DNA of 64,000 nucleotides from Planococcus shixiaomingii (GCF_030413615.1 NZ_CP129236.1:1782001-1846000), one strand, 5' to 3'. Shown: positions 52,918 through 62,046, counted from the stretch's first letter. Numbers and translations: made by a program. Notes: generated by a model not told the origin, from the letters alone.

Positions 52918-53493
52918 ATGGCGAGAAACAGGGAATATGATGAACATGAAGTATTGCAAAAAGCAATGGAACTTTTTTGGAGACAGGGCTATGAAAAGAC
53001 TTCGATGCAAGATCTGGTTGAGCATATGGGCATCCATCGCAGAAGCATCTACGATACGTTTGGGGACAAGCACACGCTATACCTGAAAGCATTGGAACGC
53101 TATGAACAGATGGTAGGAAACAGTATGAACTCGCAAGTAAAACCATCGGATTCAGTTAAACAGTCCATCAGGCGTCTGTTTGAGATAACGATCCTTCGCA
53201 GCGGACAAGGTCCAAAGGGTTGCTTGACCGTGAATTCAGCCGTTGAATTATCCTTGCATGACGAAGAAGTGGCGGAAAAGGTTGTAGACAGCTTTTCCAA
53301 GACGGAACATCTGCTGTATGAACTATTGGTGAGTGGCCAAGAGTCGGGAGAAATACCTGAAACCCTGGATGCTGCAAAAACTTCCGTGTTTTTCAATAAT
53401 TCATTAGTGGGATTACGCGTATTGACGAAAACGACCGATGACCGACAAAAATTAGAAAGCATTATCGACACGACACTATCCGTCTTGGATTAA
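52918..53493 (+). CDS. TetR/AcrR-family regulator
   Basis: A 191-residue TetR regulator. The helix-turn-helix is EVLQKAMELFWRQGYEKTSMQDLVEHMGIHRRSIYDTFGDKHTLYLKALERY (residues about 11-62). The C-terminal region (GPKGCLTVNSAVELSLHDEEVAEKV) is the TetR_C-type ligand domain often linked to quinone or electrophile detoxification genes. GAGGGAG precedes the ATG. It is followed by an MDR reductase whose upstream region carries the same dyad. Confidence 0.85.
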   Translation: MARNREYDEHEVLQKAMELFWRQGYEKTSMQDLVEHMGIHRRSIYDTFGDKHTLYLKALERYEQMVGNSMNSQVKPSDSVKQSIRRLFEITILRSGQGPKGCLTVNSAVELSLHDEEVAEKVVDSFSKTEHLLYELLVSGQESGEIPETLDAAKTSVFFNNSLVGLRVLTKTTDDRQKLESIIDTTLSVLD

Positions 53494-53515
53494 GCTTTCT
53501 TTTTTTGATAATTTG

Positions 53516-53529
53516 AGAATGAACGTTCT
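53516..53529. promoter_or_regulatory. Matching operator upstream of the MDR reductase
   Basis: AGAATGAACGTTCT, matching 12 of 14 positions of the dyad at 52873-52886, lies about 90 bases before the reductase start. Confidence 0.6.
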
Positions 53530-53619
53530 TGAATTATGGGCGTGTTGAACTTTATTTTGATTTAACCAGATCCTGAAAAACTAATTGAGAATAAATCGTA
53601 GAAAAATCGAGGTGCAGAA

Positions 53620-54618
53620 ATGAAAGCGATGGTTATTGATAAGTATGGAAAGGTACCGCTGCGTTTGATGGAAATGCCTTTACCTGAAGTTGGGGAATAC
53701 GAGGTGCTTGCAGAAATACGGGCAGCAAGTGTGAATCCTCTGGATGCAAAGATTCGTAACGGGGAGGTGAAATTGTTGCTTGACTATAAAATGCCTTTTA
53801 TCCTCGGGAATGACTTTTCCGGTGTTGTGGCAAAGGTTGGGGCAAAAGTGACTCGCTTTAAGGTAGGTGATGAGATATATGGACGGCCCCATGAGAAAAA
53901 AATTGGGACATTTGCTGAATATCTTTCCATTCATGAAAAGGATATCGCGTTAAAACCTGGAAATTTGAGCTTTGTGGAAGCGGCTTCGATCCCTCTGGTT
54001 GGCTTGACGTCCTACCAAGCCTTGCACGATTTACTTCACTTGCAAGAAGGCCAAAAAATACTGATTCATGCTGGGGCCGGTGGGGTTGGAACATTTGCGA
54101 TTCAACTGGCGAAATTAATGGGTGCTTACGTGGCAACCACGGCGAGTGAAGCCGGTTCGGATTTAGTCCGGTCTCTCGGGGCAGATGAAATCATTAATTA
54201 CAAAGCAGGCAAATTTGAAGATACTCTGAAAAATTATGATGCCGCATTTGATACGCTTGGCGGCGAGAATCTGGAAAAAACATTTCGTGTGATAAAAAAA
54301 GGAGGAGAGATTGTATCCGTTGCAGGATTGCCAAATGCCCGCTTTGCTAAGGAACGGGGATTAGGGTTTTTAAAAACGATGCTGCTCTTCGCAGTAAGTA
54401 AAAAACTTACTGCGCTTGAAAAAAAGCATGATGTCCGGTACACGTATTGGTTCATGACATCAAGCGGAGAACAATTACGCATCATCGCTGATTTTATCGA
54501 ATCCGGAAAAATTAAACCGGTAATTGACCGTGTTTTTTCTTTTGAGAATGCTCAGCAGGCGATGGAATACTCGGAGTCGGGAAGAGCTAAAGGAAAAATT
54601 ATCTTAACGATAAAGTAA
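53620..54618 (+). CDS. NADP-dependent MDR oxidoreductase, quinone-reductase-like
   Basis: A 332-residue zinc-free MDR enzyme. GroES-like domain: VLAEIRAASVNPLDAKIRNG, FILGNDFSGVVAKVG, RFKVGDEIYG. Rossmann motif: ILIHAGAGGVGTFAIQLAK near residue 148, then AFDTLGGENLEKTFRVIKKGGEIVSVAGLP. The C-terminus is KIKPVIDRVFSFENAQQAMEYSESGRAKGKIILTI. It likely reduces quinones or enals. GAGGTG precedes the ATG. Probably controlled by the TetR gene upstream. Paralogue of 447-1415. Confidence 0.87.
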   Translation: MKAMVIDKYGKVPLRLMEMPLPEVGEYEVLAEIRAASVNPLDAKIRNGEVKLLLDYKMPFILGNDFSGVVAKVGAKVTRFKVGDEIYGRPHEKKIGTFAEYLSIHEKDIALKPGNLSFVEAASIPLVGLTSYQALHDLLHLQEGQKILIHAGAGGVGTFAIQLAKLMGAYVATTASEAGSDLVRSLGADEIINYKAGKFEDTLKNYDAAFDTLGGENLEKTFRVIKKGGEIVSVAGLPNARFAKERGLGFLKTMLLFAVSKKLTALEKKHDVRYTYWFMTSSGEQLRIIADFIESGKIKPVIDRVFSFENAQQAMEYSESGRAKGKIILTIK

Positions 54619-54655
54619 CAACTACTCGAACGATACGTCAAAAGGAGCGAATATA

Positions 54656-55498
54656 ATGTCAACATTTAAAATTCCAACTCAATCAAGCTATGTCGAAGCT
54701 GAAGGGATCCGGTTTGCCTATCGAAAGTTTGGCCAGGAAACAGGAATTCCCCTGGTATTTTTTATCCACTTCCGCGGAACCATGGAAAACTGGGATCCTG
54801 AGCTTATTGAATCGCTGGCGGATGATCGACCGATTATCCTTTTCGATAACACTGGGGTCGGTGAATCCAGTGGGGAAACACCTTCCACTATCGCTGAAAT
54901 GGCCAAAGACGCAGCATCCTTCATCCAAGCACTTGGCTTACCGCAAGTCGATGTTCTGGGCTTTTCAATTGGCGGAATGGTTGCCCAGGAAGTGGCATTG
55001 CAACAGCCGGATTTGGTTCGCCGTTTAATCCTTTCGGGTACCGCCCCGCAATCCGGCGTCGGCCTTAAAACGCGGCACGATGTCGTCATGGCAGCGAGCA
55101 GTGAAGACGCAGAAAAAGCCTTCGAAAACTTCATGTTCCTTTTTTATCATCCGACCGACAGCAGCCGCGCAGCCGGAACCGCTTCACTGAAGCGGATTAT
55201 GGAACAGAAAAAAGTAAACAGTTCACCGCAGGTACTAAATGCGCAATCAAAGGCGCTGGCGCAGTGGAGTGACCGGGTGCATAACCAATCCTACGACCGG
55301 ATTCATCAGATTGAGCAGCCGGTGCTGGTGACGAACGGCGTTGACGATATCATGGTTCCTACTGAGAACAGTTACATTCTGGCGCAGCAATTGCCGGATG
55401 CCCAGCTGATTATTTATCCGGATTCCGGGCATGGACACCTGTTCCAATATCCGCGGCTATTTGCGGATCATGTAAAACTTTTTCTTGATTCTAAGTAA
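54656..55498 (+). CDS. Alpha/beta hydrolase
   Basis: A 280-residue soluble alpha/beta-fold hydrolase. Conserved loops: FFIHFRGTMENWDPELI, LFDNTGVGESSG, nucleophile elbow VLGFSIGGMVAQEVA (Ser near residue 106), the acid in VTNGVDDIMVP and His in DSGHGHLFQYP. The oxyanion region has HFRG where HGxG is usual. AAAAGGAG precedes the ATG. It lies 38 bases after the MDR reductase and is probably in the same TetR-controlled unit. Confidence 0.85.
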   Translation: MSTFKIPTQSSYVEAEGIRFAYRKFGQETGIPLVFFIHFRGTMENWDPELIESLADDRPIILFDNTGVGESSGETPSTIAEMAKDAASFIQALGLPQVDVLGFSIGGMVAQEVALQQPDLVRRLILSGTAPQSGVGLKTRHDVVMAASSEDAEKAFENFMFLFYHPTDSSRAAGTASLKRIMEQKKVNSSPQVLNAQSKALAQWSDRVHNQSYDRIHQIEQPVLVTNGVDDIMVPTENSYILAQQLPDAQLIIYPDSGHGHLFQYPRLFADHVKLFLDSK

Positions 55499-55567
55499 TT
55501 TAAGAGATTCGCGTACAATTAATACTAGATATGAAGTGGTTAAGAACACAAAATGAGGAGGATAAAA

Positions 55568-56629
55568 ATGAGTAAATTATTTAAAGAGGTTCGTATTGGA
55601 GACGTTACATTAAAAAATCGCTTAGGGATGTCACCAATGACAAGAAATAGGGCTTTACCTAATGGTACTCCAGGAGAGTTAGCGGCTGAATATTATGGTC
55701 AACGTGCTTCATTTGGTTTGATCATAAGCGAAGGTACACAACCTTCAGATGATGGTCAAGGGTACTTGAATACACCTGGGATTTATACGCCCGCTCACAT
55801 AGAGGGTTGGAAGAAAATAACGAGTCGTGTCCACAGTGAAGGTGGCCGTATATTCATTCAGCTCATGCATGTCGGGCGTGTTTCATATCCTGACAATACA
55901 CCCCATCACCGACAAGCAGTTGCACCTTCGGCTATTGCACCTGGCACAGAAATGTTTACAGCTGAGGGGATGAAAGCTATTCCGACGCCTAGGGAATTAG
56001 GTGAAAATGAGATAAAAGAAGTCATTCAAGAATTTCGTAATGCCGCAGCTGCAGCAATTGAAGCCGGAGCCGATGGAGTCGAAATTCATGGGGCGAATGG
56101 GTATCTCATTCAACAATTCCTTAGTGAAAACTCCAACCATCGTCAAGATGCCTATGGTGGAACAATTGAAAACCGGTCTCGTTTTGCAATTGAAGTGACT
56201 AAAGCAGTCATTGATGAAATTGATTCAGAAAAAACGGGAATTCGGTTTTCTCCTCAAGGAACATTGAACGGAATTGAGGAAGGCGATACAAATATTGAAA
56301 TGTATCGTTATTTAATAGAGGAGTTAAATAAGCTTGATTTGGCTTATCTTCATATTATGCACTTTGGCAATGAACCCTTATTACAAGAAATACGCCAATT
56401 ATGGACACAACCCCTAGTGGTAAATAGAGCGGGACGTCCGCTTGAACAACTTACTAGTGATGTGGATAATGGTCTGGCAGATGTCACAACAGTCGGGATT
56501 TGGGCGTTGGCTAACCCAGACTTCATTAAGCGTTTAAAGAAAAATGCCCCCTTGAATGAACCGGATTTAAATAAACTCTATACCGGTGGTGCACAAGGCT
56601 ATATAGATTACCCGTTTCTAAAAGCTTAA
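55568..56629 (+). CDS. Old-yellow-enzyme-family alkene reductase (NemA-like)
   Basis: A 353-residue FMN-dependent ene-reductase (NADPH-driven reduction of activated C=C or nitro compounds). Signatures: LKNRLGMSPMTRNRA, GLIISEGTQPSDDGQGY, IFIQLMHVGRVSYPD, GADGVEIHGANGYLIQQFLSENSNHRQDAYGGTIENRSRFAIEV (with HGANGYL), and ADVTTVGIWALANPDF. The frame reaches ATG at 55553, but AGGAGG lies 6 bases before ATG 55568. It may join the MDR and hydrolase genes in electrophile detoxification. Confidence 0.9.
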   Translation: MSKLFKEVRIGDVTLKNRLGMSPMTRNRALPNGTPGELAAEYYGQRASFGLIISEGTQPSDDGQGYLNTPGIYTPAHIEGWKKITSRVHSEGGRIFIQLMHVGRVSYPDNTPHHRQAVAPSAIAPGTEMFTAEGMKAIPTPRELGENEIKEVIQEFRNAAAAAIEAGADGVEIHGANGYLIQQFLSENSNHRQDAYGGTIENRSRFAIEVTKAVIDEIDSEKTGIRFSPQGTLNGIEEGDTNIEMYRYLIEELNKLDLAYLHIMHFGNEPLLQEIRQLWTQPLVVNRAGRPLEQLTSDVDNGLADVTTVGIWALANPDFIKRLKKNAPLNEPDLNKLYTGGAQGYIDYPFLKA

Positions 56630-56942
56630 TTCAATTACAGCACTGAAACTGCACGATTATTTGCTTCAATAATCTAGAAGCGCTTATTTTTGTATCAAAA
56701 CCAGTAGAGATAATTCAAGTAAAGGACACTTTTTTAAAATAAGAGAAGTGTCTCTTTACTAGTTGAAGGATTAAAAGTTTATTCCACAATAGAGGGCTAG
56801 AATTTAACAGGCAAACATAAGAAGTCGATTCATTCGTGCAGCGGAATTCGACTTTTCAGATTGAAACTCGCTTATTCTACAAGATTTCTGACAGGTTGGC
56901 CGTACCTTAAAAGTAAAATTTGTTATTTAGGAGTTGTGGAGC
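56630..56942. other. Intergenic region, nothing recognised
   Basis: About 310 AT-rich bases after the reductase. No gene, promoter or hairpin is convincing; AGGAG at 56929-56933 belongs to the next gene. Confidence 0.45.
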
Positions 56943-57389
56943 ATGAGTCACTTGGAAAGATTACAGAAAATGATGACGGGTGAAGTGCCCGGTGCCCCGG
57001 TTGCGCAAGTTCTTGGCTTTGAAGTCGTGGAGGCAGAAGAAGGCAGGGTGGTCATCGAACTAGAAGCTACTGAAAGGTTACATAATCCGATGGGCACGCT
57101 GCATGGCGGGATCTTGGGTGATATAGCGGATGCTGCGATGGGATTAACCTTCGTCAGTACGCTGGCTGATGACGAACTGTTTACGACGGTGGAACTTAAA
57201 GTGAATTTCCTTAAACCGGTTTTCAAATCGAAACTGCGGGCTGAAGGGAAAATAATCAAAAAGGGTGGCACCATCGGATTATTGGAATGCCACATCTACG
57301 ATGAAATAGGGAGCCTGGTCGCCCATTCAACAAGTACCTGTATGGTTTTGAAAGGGAATTCCAATCAGAAAAGAGAAAGAAATAGTTAA
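56943..57389 (+). CDS. PaaI-type hotdog thioesterase
   Basis: A 148-residue hotdog thioesterase with RLHNPMGTLHGGILGDIADAAMGL, TTVELKVNFLKPVFKSKLRAEGKIIKKGGTIGLLECHIYDE and STSTCMVLKG, more than half identical by eye to the protein at 51103-51531 over this core. TTG at 56934 is possible, but ATG 56943 has 9-base spacing from AGGAG. Terminator at 57443. Likely cleaves aryl- or acyl-CoA thioesters. Confidence 0.85.
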   Translation: MSHLERLQKMMTGEVPGAPVAQVLGFEVVEAEEGRVVIELEATERLHNPMGTLHGGILGDIADAAMGLTFVSTLADDELFTTVELKVNFLKPVFKSKLRAEGKIIKKGGTIGLLECHIYDEIGSLVAHSTSTCMVLKGNSNQKRERNS

Positions 57390-57442
57390 CAGATGAGGGA
57401 TTATCAGAAGCAGCAGTAATTTTAAACATAAAACAAAAAAGG

Positions 57443-57471
57443 AAAACCAGTGCAAATCAGCACTGGTTTTT
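57443..57471 (+). terminator. Terminator of the thioesterase gene
   Basis: AAAACCAGTGC (57443-57453) pairs perfectly with GCACTGGTTTT (57460-57470) and is followed by TTCTC. The downstream TCTTTCGTC...AAGTATATTTA may be a worn repeat right end. Confidence 0.8.
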
Positions 57472-57549
57472 CTCTTTCGTCTATATAAGTATATTTAAGA
57501 ATAGGTAGAGATTTGATCATTACATACCTCATAGCTAAAATATTCTCTC

Positions 57550-58242
57550 TTATGGGAATAAGCTTAGGTATCCATGAATCCCAAAAAACATTCCTGCGGC
57601 TGTCGGCAAAATAATTGCCGCCCAATCACTTATATTCGCGACTTTTTTCCTTAGCTTTTCGATGGTGGTATCTACCTTATCCTTATTAAAAATATACAGA
57701 AAGAAAAGAATAACGAGAGGAAGGATGTAAATGATATTGTAGATCAGAAGTAAAAATAGCACTGACCCCATTGAAATACTAGCTTCCACAAGCTGTGCAA
57801 TAAAAATCAGGTACGGTATGGCCGTTGGTAAATCGCCTATTGTATTCGATACTCCGAGGAAAAGCAGGAATAAGGGTGTCACAGATTTAGGCGGAGCTAT
57901 TTTTTTCTCTTTTTTGTTGCTACTTGGCGAGGCCTTTTTTTTCTTATAAAGAAGGAAAGCACCCAAGAAGACAAGACCTATACCCAATGTTATTTCTAAG
58001 GAAAATATTATATTGCTATACTCGGCCATAATGCTTCCACAGAAGGTCGAGAAAAATTTGTCGATCCCAAAAATGACTAATAACCCGCCGATAAAATAAG
58101 AGATGAAAGTGCCGAAGATGTAATACCATATATGATACGATTTTTTTACAAGTGCCTGTAATACTGCCTGTGCTGATATGGTAAAAGGGTTAAGACTGTC
58201 AATTAGTCCTAAACCGACTCCGGTTGATAAGAGAGGCCACAT
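57550..58242 (-). CDS. Polytopic membrane protein, GAP/LysE-like
   Basis: A 230-residue protein with six membrane helices and a Lys/Ser-rich loop in the middle (about 105-118). The first helix begins VGLGLIDSLNPFTISAQAVLQALV, the pattern seen in GAP (Sap-like) and cadmium/LysE-type families; a small-molecule exporter is plausible. AAAGGAG lies before the ATG. It is 44 bases downstream of the MarR gene and probably under its control. Confidence 0.65.
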   Translation of the reverse strand: MWPLLSTGVGLGLIDSLNPFTISAQAVLQALVKKSYHIWYYIFGTFISYFIGGLLVIFGIDKFFSTFCGSIMAEYSNIIFSLEITLGIGLVFLGAFLLYKKKKASPSSNKKEKKIAPPKSVTPLFLLFLGVSNTIGDLPTAIPYLIFIAQLVEASISMGSVLFLLLIYNIIYILPLVILFFLYIFNKDKVDTTIEKLRKKVANISDWAAIILPTAAGMFFGIHGYLSLFP

Positions 58243-58285
58243 GGTTGTTTATGCTCCTTTCTAGATGCAAGTACAGTTGTCCAGG

Positions 58286-58747
58286 TCATTCCTTGGGTGG
58301 AAGAAGGTTCGCAATACCAGCTAAAAAATTTTTCTCGAACACGTCCACCATTTGGAGAAGCTGTTCCCATTGCTCATCGCTTAACTGTTCCATTGCTTGC
58401 TTTTCTACGTTCAAAAGATTGCCAATGACCTCGTCGGCATATACCTGTCCTTTTTCAGTAAAATAAATCTTCTTGTTACGGCGATCTGCCGGATCTTCTT
58501 TCAATTCCACATATCCATCCTTCCAAAAGGACTTAATGATCAGGTTCACGCTTTGCTTCGTGTATAAACTACGTTCACATATCAACTTTTGCGTACAGCT
58601 TTCGGGATTGTCATAGACAATGCCCAGCACTGTAAAGCTCATGTATGTTAACCCCTTTGAAAGCGCGTATTCCTCATAAGTTCTTTCCAAAGACTGAGAT
58701 TTTTTAATAAACCTATCTAGTTTTGTTTTAACAGTGGTCTTACTCAC
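58286..58747 (-). CDS. MarR-family regulator
   Basis: A 153-residue winged-helix regulator. DNA-binding core: YMSFTVLGIVYDNPESCTQKLICERSLYTKQSVNLIIKSFWKDGYVELKEDPADRRNKKIYFTEKG, with the wing DRRNKK. The frame extends to an ATG at 58777, but codons 7-8 are AGGAGG, the ribosome binding site for the GTG at 58747. It heads a two-gene unit with the GAP/LysE-like membrane protein. TAGTA/TACTA arms at 58821-58857 upstream may be its operator. Confidence 0.85.
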   Translation of the reverse strand: MSKTTVKTKLDRFIKKSQSLERTYEEYALSKGLTYMSFTVLGIVYDNPESCTQKLICERSLYTKQSVNLIIKSFWKDGYVELKEDPADRRNKKIYFTEKGQVYADEVIGNLLNVEKQAMEQLSDEQWEQLLQMVDVFEKNFLAGIANLLPPKE

Positions 58748-59121
58748 GTTAATCCTCCTAATGTTTTCTAAAGCCACTTTTTACTTAAAAAGCTTTTCAA
58801 GAAAATCTAAATTTAAAAATTAGTATTTTTTAATAACGGTCATATTTAATTACTAATATAACCCGCATGAATTCTCTTGTCAATTGTGTGTATAGAAAAG
58901 TATATATTTGTTAGAAAGAACATTTGAGTTGGATCTTAGTTTACGTGTTTTTTACCTTTGTTCCACAAACGAGCCGTATTCTAAGATGGTGAAGAAGAAC
59001 ATTTAAACTAAAGAGAGCAGTTTAATTTAAGAAGGTAAAATACATTTAAAGATAGCGAAATTGAATCATCAAATTTAAACGGAAGAGGTGTATGGCAATC
59101 AAAAAAAGATGAAATTTCAGC
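58748..59121. other. MarR upstream region
   Basis: AT-rich region with a 7-bp separated dyad ATTAGTA (58819-58825) and TACTAAT (58851-58857), perhaps a MarR site. Nothing else is recognised. Confidence 0.35.
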
Positions 59122-59241
59122 TTATATATCATCGGATTTTTAGAAGCAGCAGTTATTCTAATCGCAAAATACAAAGTTGAAAAGCAGTGCTGATCAGCAC
59201 ATCTTTCCTCTTTTCGCTGTTTTAGTGTACTTTTACGAACG
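59122..59241 (+). repeat. Dispersed repeat element, copy 4
   Basis: Left end TTATATATCATCGG (diverged), the palindrome GTGCTGATCAGCAC near 59187-59200, then TCTTTCCTCTTTTCGCTG and the exact consensus core GTGTACTTTTACGAACG (59225-59241). Confidence 0.7.
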
Positions 59242-59359
59242 TTAATTGAAATGATATAGTAAGCTTAATTTTAAAAAAGATTGTCCGAAAATCTGTCTTT
59301 TATTTTGTTAATACCAATACTGTTCTTTTAAAAAATTACTAACGATATTGGGGGATATG

Positions 59360-60241
59360 ATGATTACAATCACGAATGAAGTAGTAAAAAAATTAATTAA
59401 TGATCAATTTCCAGAATGGTCAGATCTGGAAATTAAACCTGTGAAAACTAGCGGGAATGATAATCGAACATTCCACTTAGGCGAACATATGGCAATAAGA
59501 TTACCAAGTGCAGAACCTTACGTTCCTCAAGTAGAGAAAGAGCAGAAGTGGTTGCCACTATTAGCGAAAGAACTCTCTCTGCCAATCCCTACACCGATAG
59601 CAAAAGGAAATCCTACCAAAGAATATTCATTCCCCTGGTCGATAAACAAATGGTTGGTAGGGGAGTCGTTAACTTTAAGTAATATTCATAACATCAATCA
59701 ATTTGCAAGAGACTTAGGAGCATTTTTAGTGGAATTGCAATCTATTGAGGTCAACGGAGGACCATTGGCTGGGCCACATAATTTTTATAGAGGTGGAAAT
59801 ATAGCGGTATACGATCAAGAATCGAAAAAAGTGATTGAACAAAATAAAGATTCTCTAAATGTGCCTTTACTGAACGAAATCTGGGAACTTGCACTAGATT
59901 CAACTTGGAAAGAAAATCCGGTTTGGGTACATGGGGATATAGCACCGGGCAATATTCTTGTGAGGGAGGGCAAGCTTGCTGCGGTCATAGATTTTGGTAT
60001 TTTAGGAGTTGGAGATCCGTCTTGTGACATGGCTATTGCATGGACATTTTTTGATAATCAAAGTAGACAGATATTCAGAGAAACACTAAAGGCAGATGAA
60101 GAAACTTGGAACAGAGCAAGAGGGTGGGCTTTATGGAAGGCCTTAATCACTTTCAACTGGGATAAAAATTCCAATGAAAAAAGTGCAGATGAATCACTCG
60201 AAATTATTAAGAAAATTGAACAGGATTATAAAGAGAAATAA
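59360..60241 (+). CDS. Aminoglycoside phosphotransferase-family kinase
   Basis: A 293-residue APH-fold kinase. Catalytic loop: VWVHGDIAPGNILV (His191, Asp193, Asn198) and VIDFGILGVGDPSCDMAIAWTFF with the metal-binding Asp. N-lobe: FHLGEHMAIRLPS with the Lys-equivalent region altered to Arg. APH members phosphorylate antibiotics or small metabolites, and the substrate cannot be told here. GGGGGA lies before two adjacent ATGs; the second is preferred. AT-rich codons match the surrounding repeat-rich region. Confidence 0.8.
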   Translation: MITITNEVVKKLINDQFPEWSDLEIKPVKTSGNDNRTFHLGEHMAIRLPSAEPYVPQVEKEQKWLPLLAKELSLPIPTPIAKGNPTKEYSFPWSINKWLVGESLTLSNIHNINQFARDLGAFLVELQSIEVNGGPLAGPHNFYRGGNIAVYDQESKKVIEQNKDSLNVPLLNEIWELALDSTWKENPVWVHGDIAPGNILVREGKLAAVIDFGILGVGDPSCDMAIAWTFFDNQSRQIFRETLKADEETWNRARGWALWKALITFNWDKNSNEKSADESLEIIKKIEQDYKEK

Positions 60242-60394
60242 ACATATAAAGAAAATCAGTTAACAATTAAAAGAGAATAAATTTATATCTTCAATTATTC
60301 TTTAGTGATTACTGCATTTATTTTACTAGCAAGTTATTCAATTAACTTGATTCAAAAAAAAGCCGAAAACAAACGTTTTAAAGTAGTACGAATT

Positions 60395-60446
60395 CAAAAG
60401 CTCTTATCGTCGATACCATATCGACAATAAGAGCTTTTGGTTTTTT
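60395..60446 (+). terminator. Long terminator after the APH-like gene
   Basis: AAAAGCTCTTAT (60396-60407) pairs with ATAAGAGCTTTT (60427-60438), with an inner GTCGATA/TATCGAC stem, followed by GGTTTTTT. Confidence 0.8.
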
Positions 60447-60520
60447 GTAAGGAAAAGCGTAAGAATTAAGTTTCATTCAAAAAGGAATGGTTAATCTTCT
60501 GGTAGAGCCGCCATTCTTCT

Positions 60521-60703
60521 TTAAGTGTTTTTATTTGTTTTTGTTTTCTCAATGAATAAATGTAACAAAAATAAAATTGCAGCCATCATGACTATCAAAA
60601 TAGCGTAAGGGGTGATATCCATATCTGTTTTAAATTTAAAAATAAGCAACAGAACAACGCCTAACAACAAATACTGAATGGTTTTACTCAAAGCCTTTTT
60701 CAT
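60521..60703 (-). CDS. Small membrane protein, 60 residues
   Basis: Two hydrophobic segments (IQYLLLGVVLLLIFKF and ITPYAILIVMMAAILFLLHLF) with a charged tail (EKTKTNKNT). AAGGGG lies 7 bases before the ATG. No family recognised. Confidence 0.6.
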   Translation of the reverse strand: MKKALSKTIQYLLLGVVLLLIFKFKTDMDITPYAILIVMMAAILFLLHLFIEKTKTNKNT

Positions 60704-60839
60704 TCTGATTCCCCTTAATTTGTTTTTTCTTTTTACTATAATAAAGGGATAATCGAAGCGATGGCTGTCCTAAAAAGCCAAGGGTAAAATAACGACGCTC
60801 CAATTATTGCGGGAAGTTTCAGCGAAGTGCATATAGTTA

Positions 60840-61436
60840 TCATTTCTCACGCTCTTTACTTAGCGGCTCAATTTCCTTTCCGTTTTCGTCATAAAGTGTG
60901 ATGGTAAGAAAAGTCTCTTTTAAATTGCTGGGCAGTTTTTTGTATGCGAGAAAATTTTCATCTTTAGGAATAGTTAAGGACATACTGAAGTCTTCATCGG
61001 TAAATTCAGATTTTGCAGTGATATGATCAATTTGTAAATTTGGATTTTTTCCGGCCAGAATGCCATACATGCCTTGATTTGTTTTAAGGTCACGGTATTT
61101 GACAAAATTAGTTCCTGAACCCGATTGTACAATTTTGAACTGCCTATTCCATCCTTTAAGCAATTGCGCATATCCAATATTTTTGTCTGCTGTTTCAAAC
61201 AGCACAACATAAGAAGTGGTATTGTCAATCTGAGTCATTTTCAGGATTTTAATTTCAATTTTCTCTTCGCTTCCTCTATTTTCCCATGTAGTCAAATCGG
61301 CGTGGATAGACGCTCGATTATCTTCAGTAGAATACTGATTAAAATAAAATAGTGTATAGCCAAAACCGATTACAACAATACATAAAGGGACATACAACAA
61401 CTTTTTCTTCATTTGTTTACTTCCATCATATTTCAC
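60840..61436 (-). CDS. Membrane-anchored protein of unknown function
   Basis: A 198-residue protein with one membrane helix (LLYVPLCIVVIGFGYTLFYF, about 13-32) and an extracytoplasmic beta-rich domain (IEIKILKMTQIDNTTSYVVLFETADKNIGYAQLLKGW). The GTG at 61436 is 9 bases after AAAGGA. The internal ATG at 61412, which begins MKKKLLYVPL, also has a GGAAG upstream and cannot be excluded. Not recognised. Confidence 0.6.
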   Translation of the reverse strand: MKYDGSKQMKKKLLYVPLCIVVIGFGYTLFYFNQYSTEDNRASIHADLTTWENRGSEEKIEIKILKMTQIDNTTSYVVLFETADKNIGYAQLLKGWNRQFKIVQSGSGTNFVKYRDLKTNQGMYGILAGKNPNLQIDHITAKSEFTDEDFSMSLTIPKDENFLAYKKLPSNLKETFLTITLYDENGKEIEPLSKEREK

Positions 61437-61560
61437 ATGCTTCTGTCCTTTCTTTTAAGTATATTGAAACTTTTAATTGATAACTACCATTATACCAATT
61501 ATTCCCATGGAAGAAGTTGTTTTGCATATAGCTACTAAAAATCTTTTTATGGATCCAAAA

Positions 61561-61577
61561 GTGTACTTTTACGAACG
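61561..61577 (+). repeat. Dispersed repeat core, copy 5
   Basis: Exact consensus core GTGTACTTTTACGAACG. Left end not clear, though TTTTTATGGATCC precedes it. Confidence 0.65.
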
Positions 61578-61647
61578 GTTTTCTTGTAGCTTCAATTTAA
61601 AAGTAGTATCAAGAAAAGAATTGCTTATATTACTTAACCTACAATCT

Positions 61648-61830
61648 TTATATTATGGACGATATGTATACAAGCACTGCAATTAAATAAATCAATAGCA
61701 TCGTAATAGAATAGATCCTTCCTCCGAAAATGAGACAGCCCTTTTCTTTGCGCAAGAGGATTAAATATCCTAAACACATTGCTGCATTTATTATAAATAA
61801 TGGAGAATAAGCAAGTTCTGACAATGTCAT
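61648..61830 (-). CDS. Small membrane protein, 60 residues
   Basis: Two hydrophobic helices (LAYSPLFIINAAMCLGYLIL and YSITMLLIYLIAVLVYISSII) joined by a basic loop (RKEKG). A textbook AAGGAGGTTAAG site precedes the ATG, so it is very likely translated. No family recognised. Confidence 0.65.
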   Translation of the reverse strand: MTLSELAYSPLFIINAAMCLGYLILLRKEKGCLIFGGRIYSITMLLIYLIAVLVYISSII

Positions 61831-61964
61831 AACTTAACCTCCTTAATTGTGTGTTTTCTTTAAGTATACTGTTTTTTAAGAAGTCATTGGTTTAAGTATT
61901 CCATAAAAGGAAATATCTTAATGCGAAAGCTAACGGGACAGGGAATACATTAGGAGTGTTTTGG

Positions 61965-62046
61965 TTTACATATCAACAGATTTGAGGAAGAGAAGGAGCT
62001 TCTTATGAAGTTTCTTTTATTTTGCACTAGTGTACTTTTACAAATA
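61965..62046 (+). repeat. Dispersed repeat element, copy 6
   Basis: Left end TTTACATATCA (61965-61975), middle GAAGAGAAGGAGCTTCTTATGAAG, then TTTCTTTTATTTTGC and core GTGTACTTTTACAAATA (62030-62046), diverged at the end. A 63-codon frame at 62005-62196 lies inside this element and is taken as spurious. Confidence 0.6.

Noticed and set aside
55553..55567. Upstream ATG for the ene-reductase
   Set aside because: The added codons consist of the AGGAGG ribosome binding site for the ATG at 55568.
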